DNA of 18,199 bases from Fredricksoniimonas sp964643325 (GCA_964643325.1 CAZXSE010000019.1:1-18199), one strand, 5' to 3'. Numbered from the stretch's first letter, positions 1 to 7,124 are shown. The notes: generated by a model not told the origin, from the sequence alone. Translations and numbers: made by a program.

Positions 1-2
1 GG

Positions 3-1070
3 ATCGCGGCGCTGGAAGGCGGCGTTGGCGCGCTTGCGGTGGCCAGCGGCCAGTCGGCGATCACACTCGCGATCCTTAATATCGCCCAGAACGGCGACGA
101 GATCGTGTCTGCGGACAATCTTTATGGCGGCACCTACACATTGTTCCATTACACGTTTGCCAAATTTGGCGTGAAGGTGAATTTCTTCAAGTCAAACGAC
201 CTGGTTGCATTGGAGAAGGCGATCACGCCAAAGACCAAGGCTGTTTATGCCGAGTCTATCGGTAATCCCAAGCTGGCTGTCGCTGATCTCGACGGCATCG
301 CAAAGATCGCGCATAAGCACGGCATCCCGTTCATTCTGGACAATACCGTGTCGCCCTATTTATTGAAGCCGTTCGATCACGGGGTTGACATCATTGTTTA
401 TTCCGCGACCAAGTTCATTGGCGGACATGGCACATCCCTGGGCGGTGTGATCGTTGATTCAGGGAAATTCGATTGGAGCAATGGCAAGTTCCCGCTGATC
501 GCGGCGCCCGACGCAAGTTATCACGGGGTCAATTTCGTCGAGGCGTTAAAACCGCAAGGCAATATCGCTTATATCGTCAAGGCGCGCGTGGTCCTGTTGC
601 GCGATCTCGGGGCGGCTGTATCGCCGTTTAATTCATTTCTGTTCCTGCAAGGACTTGAAACATTGCACCTGAGGATGCCGCGTCACGCCGAGAATGCCCT
701 GGCTGTGGCGAAATATTTGAAGGCACATCCCAAGGTGGCCTGGGTGAATTATCCCGGGCTTGAGGACAGCCCCGAGAAAGAACGCGTGAAGAAATATCTT
801 CCGTCGGGCGCGGGCGCGATCATCGGCTTTGGGGTCAAGGGCGGGGCAGAGGCGGGCAAGAAGTTCATCAATTCCCTGCAGCTGGTCTCGCATCTGGCGA
901 ATATCGGCGATGCCAAGTCGCTCGCGATCCATCCGGCATCTACAACACATCAGCAGCTCTCGGCCGAGGAGCAGCTGGCGGCGGGCGTAACACCGGACTT
1001 TATTCGTTTGTCCGTCGGGATCGAGAACGTTCAGGACATTATCGAGGATATTGAACAAGCGCTTGTATGA
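3..1070 (+). CDS. metY: O-acetylhomoserine sulfhydrylase (MetY), 5'-truncated by the window edge
   Basis: PLP-dependent enzyme of the Cys/Met metabolism family that makes homocysteine from O-acetylhomoserine and sulfide in the cytoplasm. The frame is open from base 3 and already encodes the conserved IAALEGGVGALAVASGQ stretch, so the GTG at 39 is internal and the true start lies upstream. About 356 residues are visible; the family is usually near 430, so roughly 70 N-terminal residues are missing. The PLP lysine is the AAG at 411-413, in the YSATKFIGGHGTSLGG motif. The later FNSFLFLQGLETLHLRMPRH block is typical of MetY rather than of cystathionine synthases or lyases. The gene ends TGA at 1068-1070, 80 bases before cysK. 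That pairing points to sulfide assimilation into both methionine and cysteine. Confidence 0.93.
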   Translation: MAALEGGVGALAVASGQSAITLAILNIAQNGDEIVSADNLYGGTYTLFHYTFAKFGVKVNFFKSNDLVALEKAITPKTKAVYAESIGNPKLAVADLDGIAKIAHKHGIPFILDNTVSPYLLKPFDHGVDIIVYSATKFIGGHGTSLGGVIVDSGKFDWSNGKFPLIAAPDASYHGVNFVEALKPQGNIAYIVKARVVLLRDLGAAVSPFNSFLFLQGLETLHLRMPRHAENALAVAKYLKAHPKVAWVNYPGLEDSPEKERVKKYLPSGAGAIIGFGVKGGAEAGKKFINSLQLVSHLANIGDAKSLAIHPASTTHQQLSAEEQLAAGVTPDFIRLSVGIENVQDIIEDIEQALV

Positions 1071-1078
1071 TGAATATT

Positions 1079-1149
1079 CCCCTCCCTTTATGGGGGGGCG
1101 CCAATAGATTTCCCCTCCCCGCGAAGCGTGGGAGGGGTTAGGGGAGGGG
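1079..1149. repeat. GC-rich palindromic (REP-like) element before cysK
   Basis: The metY-cysK gap is made largely of C4TC3-type and G3AG4-type blocks. CCCCTCCC at 1112-1119 pairs perfectly with GGGAGGGG at 1130-1137. An inner CGC/GCG pair (1120-1122 with 1126-1128) closes a GAA loop, and T1129 is bulged. A second pair, CCCCTCCC at 1079-1086 and GGGAGGGG at 1142-1149, could form an outer stem. This architecture resembles dispersed intergenic repeats of the REP type, but copy number cannot be judged from one window. The last block directly precedes the cysK ATG. Confidence 0.7.
1141..1149 (+). promoter_or_regulatory. Repeat-derived ribosome binding site of cysK
   Basis: GGGGAGGGG ends one base before the ATG at 1151 and contains the only purine-rich Shine-Dalgarno-like sequence available to cysK. 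It is also the last arm of the palindromic element. It can pair with CCCCTCCC at 1079-1086 or at 1112-1119, so the transcript could hide the site. Whether this regulates translation is inference. Confidence 0.5.
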
Positions 1150-1150
1150 T

Positions 1151-2074
1151 ATGGCGAACATTTACAGTGACATTACAAAAACCATCGGCCGCACGCCGCT
1201 GGTCAGGCTCAATCGCATTGCCGACGGCTCTCTCGCCGAGGTGTATGCCAAGGTTGAATCATTCAATCCGCTTTCCAGTATTAAGGACCGCATCGGCCTT
1301 GCCATGATCGAAGATGCCGAGAAGCGCGGCATCCTTAAGCCCGGAGCAACGATCATTGAGCCGACGAGCGGCAACACGGGTGTGGCATTGGCTTTTGTGG
1401 CCGCGGCGCGAGGGTACAAACTTATTCTGACCATGCCGGAGACCATGAGCATGGAGCGTCGACAGCTGTTGGCGGCATTCGGCGCTGAACTGGTGCTGAC
1501 GCCCGGGCCTGAAGGCATGAGCGGGGCCGTTCGGAAAGCCGAGGCTCTTGTTCGTGAGATCCCGGGAGCTGTTTTGTTGCAGCAATTTGCCAATCCCGCC
1601 AATCCCGAGATCCATCGCAAGACGACAGCCGAAGAGATATGGAATGATACTGACGGTCAGGTCGATATCGTGGTGGCCGGCGTCGGGACCGGAGGGACGA
1701 TCACCGGGATCGCCGAGGTCATTAAAAAGCGCAAGGCATCATTCAAGGCCGTTGCCGTGGAGCCGGCTGATTCGCCGGTCCTTTCGGGCGGTAAACCCGG
1801 CCCGCACAGGATCCAGGGGATCGGGGCGGGGTTTGTGCCGGCGGTGCTCAACAGGGACATTATTGACGAGATCATTCCTGTTAAGTCGGATGACGCGCAG
1901 GATGCGGCCCGTGGGGCTGCGCGGCTTGAAGGTATCTTGATCGGCATTTCAGGCGGGGCAGCTTTGTGGGCCGCGCTCGCTATCGGGAAGCGTCTTGAGA
2001 ATAAGGGCAAAAAGATCGTGGTCATTTTGCCGGATACGGGCGAGAGGTATCTTTCAACCGGATTGTTCGGGTAA
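1151..2074 (+). CDS. cysK: Cysteine synthase A (O-acetylserine sulfhydrylase)
   Basis: Cytoplasmic PLP enzyme of fold type II that converts O-acetylserine and sulfide to cysteine and acetate. The product has 307 residues, the normal length for the family. The PLP lysine is K45 in NPLSSIKDR. The substrate-binding loop TSGNTG lies at 72-77, the phosphate-binding GTGGTITG at 179-186, and the GPHRIQGIGAGFVP signature at 217-230. A serine in the SGG motif near 267 sits where the pyridine nitrogen is contacted. The ATG at 1151 gives the standard N-terminus leading into the TPLVRLNRI motif. It follows metY and is followed after 18 bases by a membrane protein gene, which suggests a shared transcript. 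CysK and CysM are hard to separate by eye, but the overall pattern is CysK-like. Confidence 0.94.
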   Translation: MANIYSDITKTIGRTPLVRLNRIADGSLAEVYAKVESFNPLSSIKDRIGLAMIEDAEKRGILKPGATIIEPTSGNTGVALAFVAAARGYKLILTMPETMSMERRQLLAAFGAELVLTPGPEGMSGAVRKAEALVREIPGAVLLQQFANPANPEIHRKTTAEEIWNDTDGQVDIVVAGVGTGGTITGIAEVIKKRKASFKAVAVEPADSPVLSGGKPGPHRIQGIGAGFVPAVLNRDIIDEIIPVKSDDAQDAARGAARLEGILIGISGGAALWAALAIGKRLENKGKKIVVILPDTGERYLSTGLFG

Positions 2075-2092
2075 AATTCGCAAGGAGGCGGC

Positions 2093-2683
2093 ATGGAATT
2101 CTTTGAAAGAAAAGTGGACAAGAAAAAGAAGATCTCGGGAGGTGACTGGTTCCTGGCCGTTCTGGGCGTTCTCGCCGTGCTTCTCGCCGTGACGGCTTTC
2201 TCGGTCTGGGTCGTGTTCATGGTGACGTTCAAGCAATATGGCAGTGCAGCTGACGGCATCCGGATCCCTTATCCCAAGGCATGGGAAGTGACGATCCTTC
2301 CTGCCAATGACGTCAAGGCTGTCTTTACGGCGCCCAAAGAGGATGTGCTCGATAATTTTCAGGAGAGTTTCAGCTTTTCCACGTATGACATGTCAAAAGA
2401 GGTGCTATCGACGGAAGATTATGCCAGGACCGCGGCAGATCAGATGATCGCGGTGTTCCCGGAATTGACGGTCGCAGAACGGTCGCCTTTTATCGTGGCG
2501 GGTCATCAGGGTTTTCGGACGGTCCTGGCGTCGGCGCATGCAGCGACCGTTTTTGTTATTTACGCGTTCACCATGGATGAGATGGGATATAACCTGATGT
2601 ATATGGGGGATACGGATTCCTATATGAGACACAAGGTCATGCTTGACGTCGTAGCCTTGGCCATGAAAGTGAAATATCAATGA
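2093..2683 (+). CDS. Membrane-anchored protein of unknown function
   Basis: A 196-residue protein that I do not recognise. It begins with a short charged cytoplasmic segment (FERKVDKKKK), followed by one strongly hydrophobic helix at about residues 19-46. The remaining 150 residues are soluble and probably lie outside the inner membrane. That part opens with GIRIPYPKAWEV, a phrase often seen at the start of PsbP/DUF1795-like domains that read 'PxGW'. Such a fold is only a guess. The ATG is chosen because AAGGAGG lies six bases upstream, a strong ribosome binding site. The stop overlaps the next start as ATGA at 2680-2683, so translation with the RNA methyltransferase is likely coupled. Confidence 0.8.
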   Translation: MEFFERKVDKKKKISGGDWFLAVLGVLAVLLAVTAFSVWVVFMVTFKQYGSAADGIRIPYPKAWEVTILPANDVKAVFTAPKEDVLDNFQESFSFSTYDMSKEVLSTEDYARTAADQMIAVFPELTVAERSPFIVAGHQGFRTVLASAHAATVFVIYAFTMDEMGYNLMYMGDTDSYMRHKVMLDVVALAMKVKYQ

Positions 2684-3702
2684 TCCCTGTTTGTCCTGCC
2701 TTCGGGAAGTGCGGCGGATGTCAGTATCAGGACGTGGCATACGCGGATGAGCTTGCCTTGAAAGAGGAGCTTCTCAAGAAGGCCATTCGGGCGCAAGTAC
2801 AGCTTGATGACGACTTGGTCCAACCCGTCGTTCCTTCTCCGAAGATCTACCATTACCGCAACCGCCTGGACCTAAAATTGATCAACCGCCGTAATGGCGA
2901 TGTTCATATCGGCTTCTCTTCCGTTGAGCGCGGACCTGTTGTGGAAGTGGACGCCTGCCCTATTGCCATGGAAGCGGTGTCTGCGTTCATTCCGCGTTTG
3001 AGGCAGGAGGCGGCGGCCATGATCCCCAAGAAATACCGTATGGCCAATCTTACGGTACGCGCAGGTGATGGAGACGCGGTGTCGTGGGGTGGCATCGGCC
3101 ACGGGTCGTTGCAGCTTGACGCGCGGGATTATTTTTATACCGACATTGCCGGCAAGAGGGTTCATTATTCCCTGGATACTTTCTTTCAGGCAAATCTTTC
3201 CATCCTTCCGGAACTGATAGGTTTCTTGCGTGGCCGCGACATCTGGACGAAGAAGACCGTCTTTTTTGATCTGTATGGCGGCGTTGGATTATTCAGCCTG
3301 GGGGTGAGCGATCTTGTTGGCAAGGCGGTGAACATCGAGGAGAATGTGCACGCCGTGCGCATGGCGAAATATAATATCTCGGCGAATGGGGTTGCCAATG
3401 TCGAAGTTGTTGAAGGCCGTGTGGAGGATGTTCTTGCGGGTATCTTGAGGAAAGAGGCCTCGCCGGAGAATGTGGTCATGGTCGATCCGCCGCGGGCCGG
3501 TCTGGGCGCAGGGGCGGTCGCGTTATTGAACGGGCTCAAGGGCGTGCCTTATGTTATTTATCTTTCCTGCAATCCTGAAAGCCTTGCCATGGACCTTAAG
3601 GGGTTGATCTCAGGTGGCTGGAATATCAAGCTTGTGCGGCCTTTTGATTTCTTTCCGCGCACACGGCATCTTGAAACGCTTGTTATATTGAACAGAGGCT
3701 AG
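2680..3702 (+). CDS. TrmA-family (RlmC/RlmD-like) Fe-S RNA uracil-5-methyltransferase
   Basis: SAM-dependent enzyme expected to methylate uracil-5 in rRNA or tRNA. The 340-residue protein starts directly with the iron-sulfur segment: C5, C11 and C14 in CPAFGKCGGCQ, with C93 in VDACP as the fourth ligand. There is no N-terminal TRAM domain, unlike RlmD, so it is closer in layout to RlmC. The SAM site is FFDLYGGVGLFSLG. The VDPPRAGLG loop and the SCNP motif hold the catalytic cysteine, and the C-terminal FPRTRHLETLV motif carries the general-base glutamate, so the enzyme looks complete. The exact RNA and base cannot be told from sequence alone. The start overlaps the previous stop by four bases. 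Confidence 0.9.
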   Translation: MIPVCPAFGKCGGCQYQDVAYADELALKEELLKKAIRAQVQLDDDLVQPVVPSPKIYHYRNRLDLKLINRRNGDVHIGFSSVERGPVVEVDACPIAMEAVSAFIPRLRQEAAAMIPKKYRMANLTVRAGDGDAVSWGGIGHGSLQLDARDYFYTDIAGKRVHYSLDTFFQANLSILPELIGFLRGRDIWTKKTVFFDLYGGVGLFSLGVSDLVGKAVNIEENVHAVRMAKYNISANGVANVEVVEGRVEDVLAGILRKEASPENVVMVDPPRAGLGAGAVALLNGLKGVPYVIYLSCNPESLAMDLKGLISGGWNIKLVRPFDFFPRTRHLETLVILNRG

Positions 3703-3703
3703 G

Positions 3704-4327
3704 ATGAAAGATACACTCTTGATCAGGCAGGTTCTTTTAGGTGAGCTTGAGAATTTCACTTATATTCTGGGGGATAGGGCTTCGGGTGAGGCCTTTGTGA
3801 TCGACCCGGCGGCTGCGCCGGGGGAGATCTTTGGCGTCCTGGAAAAAGAAAAGCTTCATGTGAAAGGCGTTCTGTTGACGCATGGCCATTATGATCACGC
3901 GGTCGGGTTGGCCCATTATGATGTGCCGGTCTATCTTTCGCGCGCCGAGGCGGCGTTTTATACACCCCGGACAAAACAGATCGTCCGGACAGCGGATGGC
4001 GCGACGATCGCCCTTGGCGAGCATACCATTGAATGCCTGCACGCTCCCGGGCATACGCCCGGATGTCAGTGTTTTTTTGTCGAAGGGAATCTGTTCACGG
4101 GGGACGTGCTGTTCGTTGACGCGGTTGGGCGCACGGACCTTCCCGGGGGCAGCAGCGAGGTCATGTTCAGGAGCCTTCAAAGGATCAAGGAACTGCCCGA
4201 CGCGGTCATGGTCTGGCCGGGGCATCATTACGGCGCTGCGTCGCATGAGACGCTCGGCAAGCTCAAGAAACACAATCCGTTCCTTGCTTGCAGCGACAGC
4301 AATGGTTTTACCGAGATGCTTGGCTGA
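3704..4327 (+). CDS. Metallo-beta-lactamase-fold hydrolase (glyoxalase II-like)
   Basis: A 207-residue single-domain protein of the MBL fold. The metal-binding motif is H60-G-H62-Y-D64-H65, followed by H117 in APGHTPG, D134 in FTGDVLF and the terminal histidine in WPGHHYG near 174. Together these are the ligands of a di-metal centre. The short length and the DAVGRTDLPGGS stretch match the YcbL-type subgroup rather than full glyoxalase II, which carries a C-terminal substrate domain. Likely substrates are thioesters such as lactoylglutathione-type compounds or sulfur-containing metabolites, but this is not resolved. The ATG follows the upstream TAG by one base, so it belongs to the same run of genes. 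Confidence 0.88.
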   Translation: MKDTLLIRQVLLGELENFTYILGDRASGEAFVIDPAAAPGEIFGVLEKEKLHVKGVLLTHGHYDHAVGLAHYDVPVYLSRAEAAFYTPRTKQIVRTADGATIALGEHTIECLHAPGHTPGCQCFFVEGNLFTGDVLFVDAVGRTDLPGGSSEVMFRSLQRIKELPDAVMVWPGHHYGAASHETLGKLKKHNPFLACSDSNGFTEMLG

Positions 4328-4360
4328 GCGGCATGGGAGGCATAAAAGATCTGCCTTGGT

Positions 4361-4388
4361 TTGCAAAAAATATTCTCCCCGTTATAAT
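4361..4388 (+). promoter_or_regulatory. Sigma-70-like promoter for the receiver protein and serS
   Basis: TTGCAA at 4361-4366 and a perfect TATAAT at 4383-4388 are separated by 16 bases. The site lies in the short gap after the hydrolase gene, and the ATG of the receiver gene is at 4410. It is one of the best promoter matches in the window. Confidence 0.7.
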
Positions 4389-4409
4389 GACAGTCAACAG
4401 AAAGAAATT

Positions 4410-4841
4410 ATGAAGAATATCATGGATGTGCTGTATCGTTTCTTGAACCCATTAAGGACCCGGAAAGTCCTTGTTATTGACGATTCCGAGCCTGATCGCA
4501 CATTTGTTGTCAGGGCTTTGTCAAGCCGTTACAATGTCATCACAGCGCCGGGCGGGCGTGAGGGCATTGACATGGCGGTCAAGGAGCGCCCGGACCTGAT
4601 CATTCTGGATTTCATGATGCCGGGCATGAACGGCCCCGAAGTTTGCCGCCGGATCCGGGCGGACAAGCGCGTCGGGAATGTTCCGGTGATCTTTTTGACC
4701 AGCCTGGAAACCCCGCATGCGGTCGTTGAAGGGCTGGAGCAGGAAGCAGATGCTTATCTGACAAAGCCGATCGGGATGCGTGACCTGATCGAAGAGGTTA
4801 ATTTGAGGATCAAAGGTACAGAAAGGGACCAGGATGCTTGA
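4410..4841 (+). CDS. Stand-alone response regulator receiver protein
   Basis: A 143-residue CheY-like receiver without an output domain. Acidic residues D24-D25, the phospho-acceptor D67 in LDFMMPGMNG, T97 in FLTS and K119 in LTKP complete the phosphorylation site. About 18 residues precede the first strand, including a mildly hydrophobic IMDVLYRFLNPL. The frame stays open far upstream, but the ATG at 4410 is chosen because a promoter lies just before it and the upstream reading only shadows the hydrolase gene. The ribosome binding site is weak (AAAGAAA). Its last eight bases overlap serS. No histidine kinase is nearby, so its partner is unknown. Confidence 0.88.
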   Translation: MKNIMDVLYRFLNPLRTRKVLVIDDSEPDRTFVVRALSSRYNVITAPGGREGIDMAVKERPDLIILDFMMPGMNGPEVCRRIRADKRVGNVPVIFLTSLETPHAVVEGLEQEADAYLTKPIGMRDLIEEVNLRIKGTERDQDA

Positions 4842-6105
4842 TATCAGGTTCATTCGCGAGAACGTTGATCTTGTGCGTAAAGGCCTGGAGGCCAAGCGCG
4901 CTGCCGGGCGTCTGGATGAGGTTCTGACGCTTGATGAAGAGCGCCGCAGGATCGCGGTCAAAGTGGACGAGCTGCGCGCGCAGAAGAATGCGGCCAATGA
5001 CGACATTTCTCGCCTTATCCAGGAAAAGAAAGATCCGAAGGCCGCGATCGCCGCGATGAAGTCTGTGGCAGGCGCGATCGACGCGCTGGAGGCGCCTTTG
5101 AAGGAAGTTGAGGAAAAGATAACGCAGATATTGCTTTTTATCCCGAACATCCCGCATCCGTCCATTCCTGTGGGCGGACCTGACAAGAATAGAGAGGTCC
5201 GTTCTTGGGGTGACAAGCGCCGGTTCGATTTCAAGCCCAAGGATCATATTGCCCTTGTCGAAAAACTGGACATCATTGATTTTAAGCGCGCCGCCAAGCT
5301 CAGCGGGTCGAATTTCATCCTTTACAAGAAAGAGGGCGCTCTCCTGGAAAGGGCGCTGATCAATTTTATGCTTGATCTGCATACGCGCGAACATGGGTAT
5401 GTGGAGGTATTTCCGCCGGTGCTGGTTAATGCCGCGTCCATGACCGGGACGGGGCAGCTGCCCAAAATGAAAGACGACATGTATCATTTGCCGGAAGATA
5501 ACCTGTACCTGATACCGACGGCGGAAGTGCCTGTCACCAATATTTATCGTGATGAGATCCTGGATGAGGCGCAACTGCCTTTGTACCATACGGCATATTC
5601 AGCTTGTTTCCGCCGGGAAGCGGGTTCTTACGGTAAGGATACCCGCGGCTTGATGCGCGTCCATCAGTTCAATAAGGTCGAGCTGGTCAAGTTCGTGAAG
5701 CCCGAAACATCTTATGACGAACTTGAGAAACTTGTGGCCAATGCGGAAAAAGTCTTTCAGATGCTCGGGATCCCTTATCGGGTCCTTGAGCTGGCGTCGG
5801 GCGATATCAGTTTTGCGGCGGCCAAGTGCTATGACATTGAAGTGTATGCGCCAGGGCTGGATAAGTGGCTCGAGGCATCAAGCTGTTCGAACTTTGAGGA
5901 TTTTCAGGCGCGTCGGGCCAATATCCGTTACAAGGGCAAGGATATGAAGAAGCCGGCTTTTGTTCACACGCTTAATGGTTCCGGTGTGGCGACGCCGCGG
6001 ACGGTGACGGCGATCATCGAGAATTACCAACAGGCTGACGGCACGATCGTTGTGCCTGATGTGCTGAGGCCTTACATGAACGGGATGGTGGCCATTGGCA
6101 AGTAA
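4834..6105 (+). CDS. serS: Seryl-tRNA synthetase
   Basis: Class II aminoacyl-tRNA synthetase that charges tRNA-Ser with serine. The product is 423 residues, the normal length. Residues 28-100 form the long antiparallel coiled coil that contacts the tRNA long arm. TAEVP lies at 229-233, motif 2 (FRREAGSYGKDTRGLMRVHQF) spans 259-279, and motif 3, with GSGVATPRTVTAIIEN, is near 382-397. The start is inside the end of the receiver gene, with AAAGGG just upstream, so the two are co-transcribed. Two tRNA-Ser genes, its substrates, lie within the next 10 kb. All key motifs look intact. Confidence 0.97.
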   Translation: MLDIRFIRENVDLVRKGLEAKRAAGRLDEVLTLDEERRRIAVKVDELRAQKNAANDDISRLIQEKKDPKAAIAAMKSVAGAIDALEAPLKEVEEKITQILLFIPNIPHPSIPVGGPDKNREVRSWGDKRRFDFKPKDHIALVEKLDIIDFKRAAKLSGSNFILYKKEGALLERALINFMLDLHTREHGYVEVFPPVLVNAASMTGTGQLPKMKDDMYHLPEDNLYLIPTAEVPVTNIYRDEILDEAQLPLYHTAYSACFRREAGSYGKDTRGLMRVHQFNKVELVKFVKPETSYDELEKLVANAEKVFQMLGIPYRVLELASGDISFAAAKCYDIEVYAPGLDKWLEASSCSNFEDFQARRANIRYKGKDMKKPAFVHTLNGSGVATPRTVTAIIENYQQADGTIVVPDVLRPYMNGMVAIGK

Positions 6106-6751
6106 ACCCGACACGGAAAAGGACGCAGCTCAAGGCAAAAAAGGTTCTGTGGCCGGGAGCGCGCTTGTCGTTCTTAAGTTCGTTCTTGCGTTCTGCCTTC
6201 TGCCTCTGGTCGTCGGGTCGGCCTGGGCGTTGCAGGCGGGATTGAAGGAATTCAACCCTTCATTGCAACAGGCGGCGGTCATGGGCGCGCTGGCCTATGT
6301 ATTCATGAAATTCTTTGTTTACGACCTTGATGTGGTTTACAAGTTCGGACAGGGAATTGTGGGCGCCTGCTTTCAGTTCCTTAAACCTGTCATGAATTTT
6401 GCGCCGTACGTTATCCCTGTTTATACGCTCCTGGCTATTATTGTGTATGTGGTCCTGAACGCCGCGGGAAGCCTGGGGAATATGGAACGCTTTCTAATGG
6501 CTGTTATTGCGTTCACGTTCACGATGCATATCGTTCTGACGGCGCAGGATCTTTATGCAAAAGACACGACCCTCGGGAAGCCGGAATATTTCTTTTCCAT
6601 GGGGCTTGTGTTCATTGTTGATATGTTCCTGATGGCGCTATTGATGAGCCTTGCGGCCAAAGGATTTTCTTTTGTGGAGTTCTTTCAGGATGTAGCGACG
6701 GTGTCAGGGAAGATATACATGGCCGTGTTCAGGCAGCTTTTTGTGAGATAG
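6095..6751 (+). CDS. Multi-pass inner-membrane protein of unknown function
   Basis: A 218-residue protein with about five hydrophobic segments: near 25-47, 60-80, 95-120, 127-146 and 166-190. The N-terminus is charged and hydrophilic (MASKPDTEKDAAQGKKG). I do not recognise a family. The start is uncertain. TTG at 6095 overlaps serS by 11 bases, with GGGATGG a few bases upstream. A GTG at 6149 would start right before the first membrane segment. No in-frame ATG exists before the second segment. The overlap argues that it is translated from the serS transcript. Confidence 0.75.
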   Translation: MASKPDTEKDAAQGKKGSVAGSALVVLKFVLAFCLLPLVVGSAWALQAGLKEFNPSLQQAAVMGALAYVFMKFFVYDLDVVYKFGQGIVGACFQFLKPVMNFAPYVIPVYTLLAIIVYVVLNAAGSLGNMERFLMAVIAFTFTMHIVLTAQDLYAKDTTLGKPEYFFSMGLVFIVDMFLMALLMSLAAKGFSFVEFFQDVATVSGKIYMAVFRQLFVR

Positions 6752-6770
6752 AGCGAATTCTTTATTGGGG

Positions 6771-6819
6771 ACTTCGGTTTTGCTCGTCGCACTGTTGGCG
6801 CGTCGCAGCAAACCGAAGT
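6771..6819. repeat. Hairpin A upstream of tRNA-Ser(UGA)
   Basis: ACTTCGGTTT at 6771-6780 pairs perfectly with AAACCGAAGT at 6810-6819. Three more pairs follow after a bulged T (6782-6784 with 6807-6809). The 22-base loop contains CGTCGCA, which recurs as a direct repeat at 6785 and 6801. It lies 20 bases after the membrane protein stop. It could act as a weak terminator or processing signal, but no T-run follows directly. Confidence 0.75.
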
Positions 6820-6849
6820 TTCCAAATTTTTCGTAGAAAAATTTGGAAA
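6819..6849. repeat. Hairpin B overlapping the tRNA-Ser(UGA) 5' end
   Basis: A perfect 14-base stem, TTTCCAAATTTTTC at 6819-6832 with GAAAAATTTGGAAA at 6836-6849, and a three-base loop GTA. The 3' arm includes the first five bases of the mature tRNA (GGAAA), so in the precursor this hairpin competes with the tRNA acceptor stem. Confidence 0.9.
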
Positions 6850-6931
6850 GGTGGCAGAGCGGTCGAATGCGGCGGTCTTGAAAACCGTTGACCCAAAAGG
6901 TCCGTGAGTTCGAATCTCACCCTTTCCGCCA
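6845..6931 (+). tRNA. tRNA-Ser, anticodon UGA
   Basis: The acceptor strands GGAAAGG (6845-6851) and CCTTTCC (6921-6927) pair completely. The discriminator is G6928 and CCA is encoded at 6929-6931. The anticodon stem-loop is GCGGT-CTTGAAA-ACCGT with anticodon TGA at 6879-6881, which reads UCA codons. The T arm is GTGAG-TTCGAAT-CTCAC. A long variable arm (TTGACCCAAAAGGTCC region) confirms the serine class II shape. No clear promoter is seen, so it may be cut from the transcript of the upstream genes. Both ends are embedded in strong hairpins. Confidence 0.95.
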
Positions 6932-6953
6932 TTTTTACTTCGTAAAAATGGCG
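6927..6953. repeat. Hairpin C overlapping the tRNA-Ser(UGA) 3' end
   Basis: CGCCATTTTTAC at 6927-6938 pairs perfectly over 12 bases with GTAAAAATGGCG at 6942-6953 around a three-base loop TTC. The 5' arm contains the last acceptor base, the discriminator and the encoded CCA. Its T5/A5 core and three-base loop closely resemble hairpin B on the other side of the tRNA. Confidence 0.9.
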
Positions 6954-6974
6954 AGCCGTTGCAGGGCAACGGCT
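6954..6974. repeat. Hairpin D
   Basis: AGCCGTTGC at 6954-6962 pairs perfectly with GCAACGGCT at 6966-6974 around the three-base loop AGG. It starts on the base after hairpin C ends, so the two are stacked back to back. Confidence 0.85.
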
Positions 6975-6988
6975 ATGTTTTATTCCTC

Positions 6989-7023
6989 ATAAATCCGGCA
7001 AGAAACATTTTTGCCGGATTTAT
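6989..7023. repeat. Hairpin E, bracketed by a 13-base direct repeat
   Basis: ATAAATCCGGCAA at 6989-7001 pairs perfectly with TTGCCGGATTTAT at 7011-7023. Short A-T pairs continue into the loop. The sequence TATTCNTCATAAA occurs at 6981-6993 and again at 7021-7033, flanking the stem. The stem could contribute to termination after the tRNA, but the T-rich tail is poor. Confidence 0.75.
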
Positions 7024-7042
7024 TCGTCATAAACCATGAAAT

Positions 7043-7089
7043 GGTGAGGAACTCGGCTGCGGCCTCGTTTCTCACCCTCCGTTTTTCTT
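7043..7089 (+). terminator. Possible intrinsic terminator (hairpin F)
   Basis: GGTGAGGAAC at 7043-7052 pairs with GTTTCTCACC at 7067-7076 over ten bases, with one G-T pair. A T-rich stretch, GTTTTTCTTCCTT, begins at 7081, a few bases past the stem. The gap makes it a weak terminator by standard rules, but it is well placed to isolate the tRNA region from the next promoter at 7125. Confidence 0.4.
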
Positions 7090-7124
7090 CCTTAGTGCGA
7101 AAAAGCCTTATTTTTACTTCAGAG

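Noticed and set aside
3882..4409. Long upstream extension of the receiver frame
   Set aside because: It is a different-frame shadow of the hydrolase gene, with arginine- and serine-rich low-complexity translation. A promoter and ATG at 4361-4410 explain the start.
6771..7076. CRISPR-like array
   Set aside because: The units differ in sequence and length and there are no regular spacers; they are independent hairpins.
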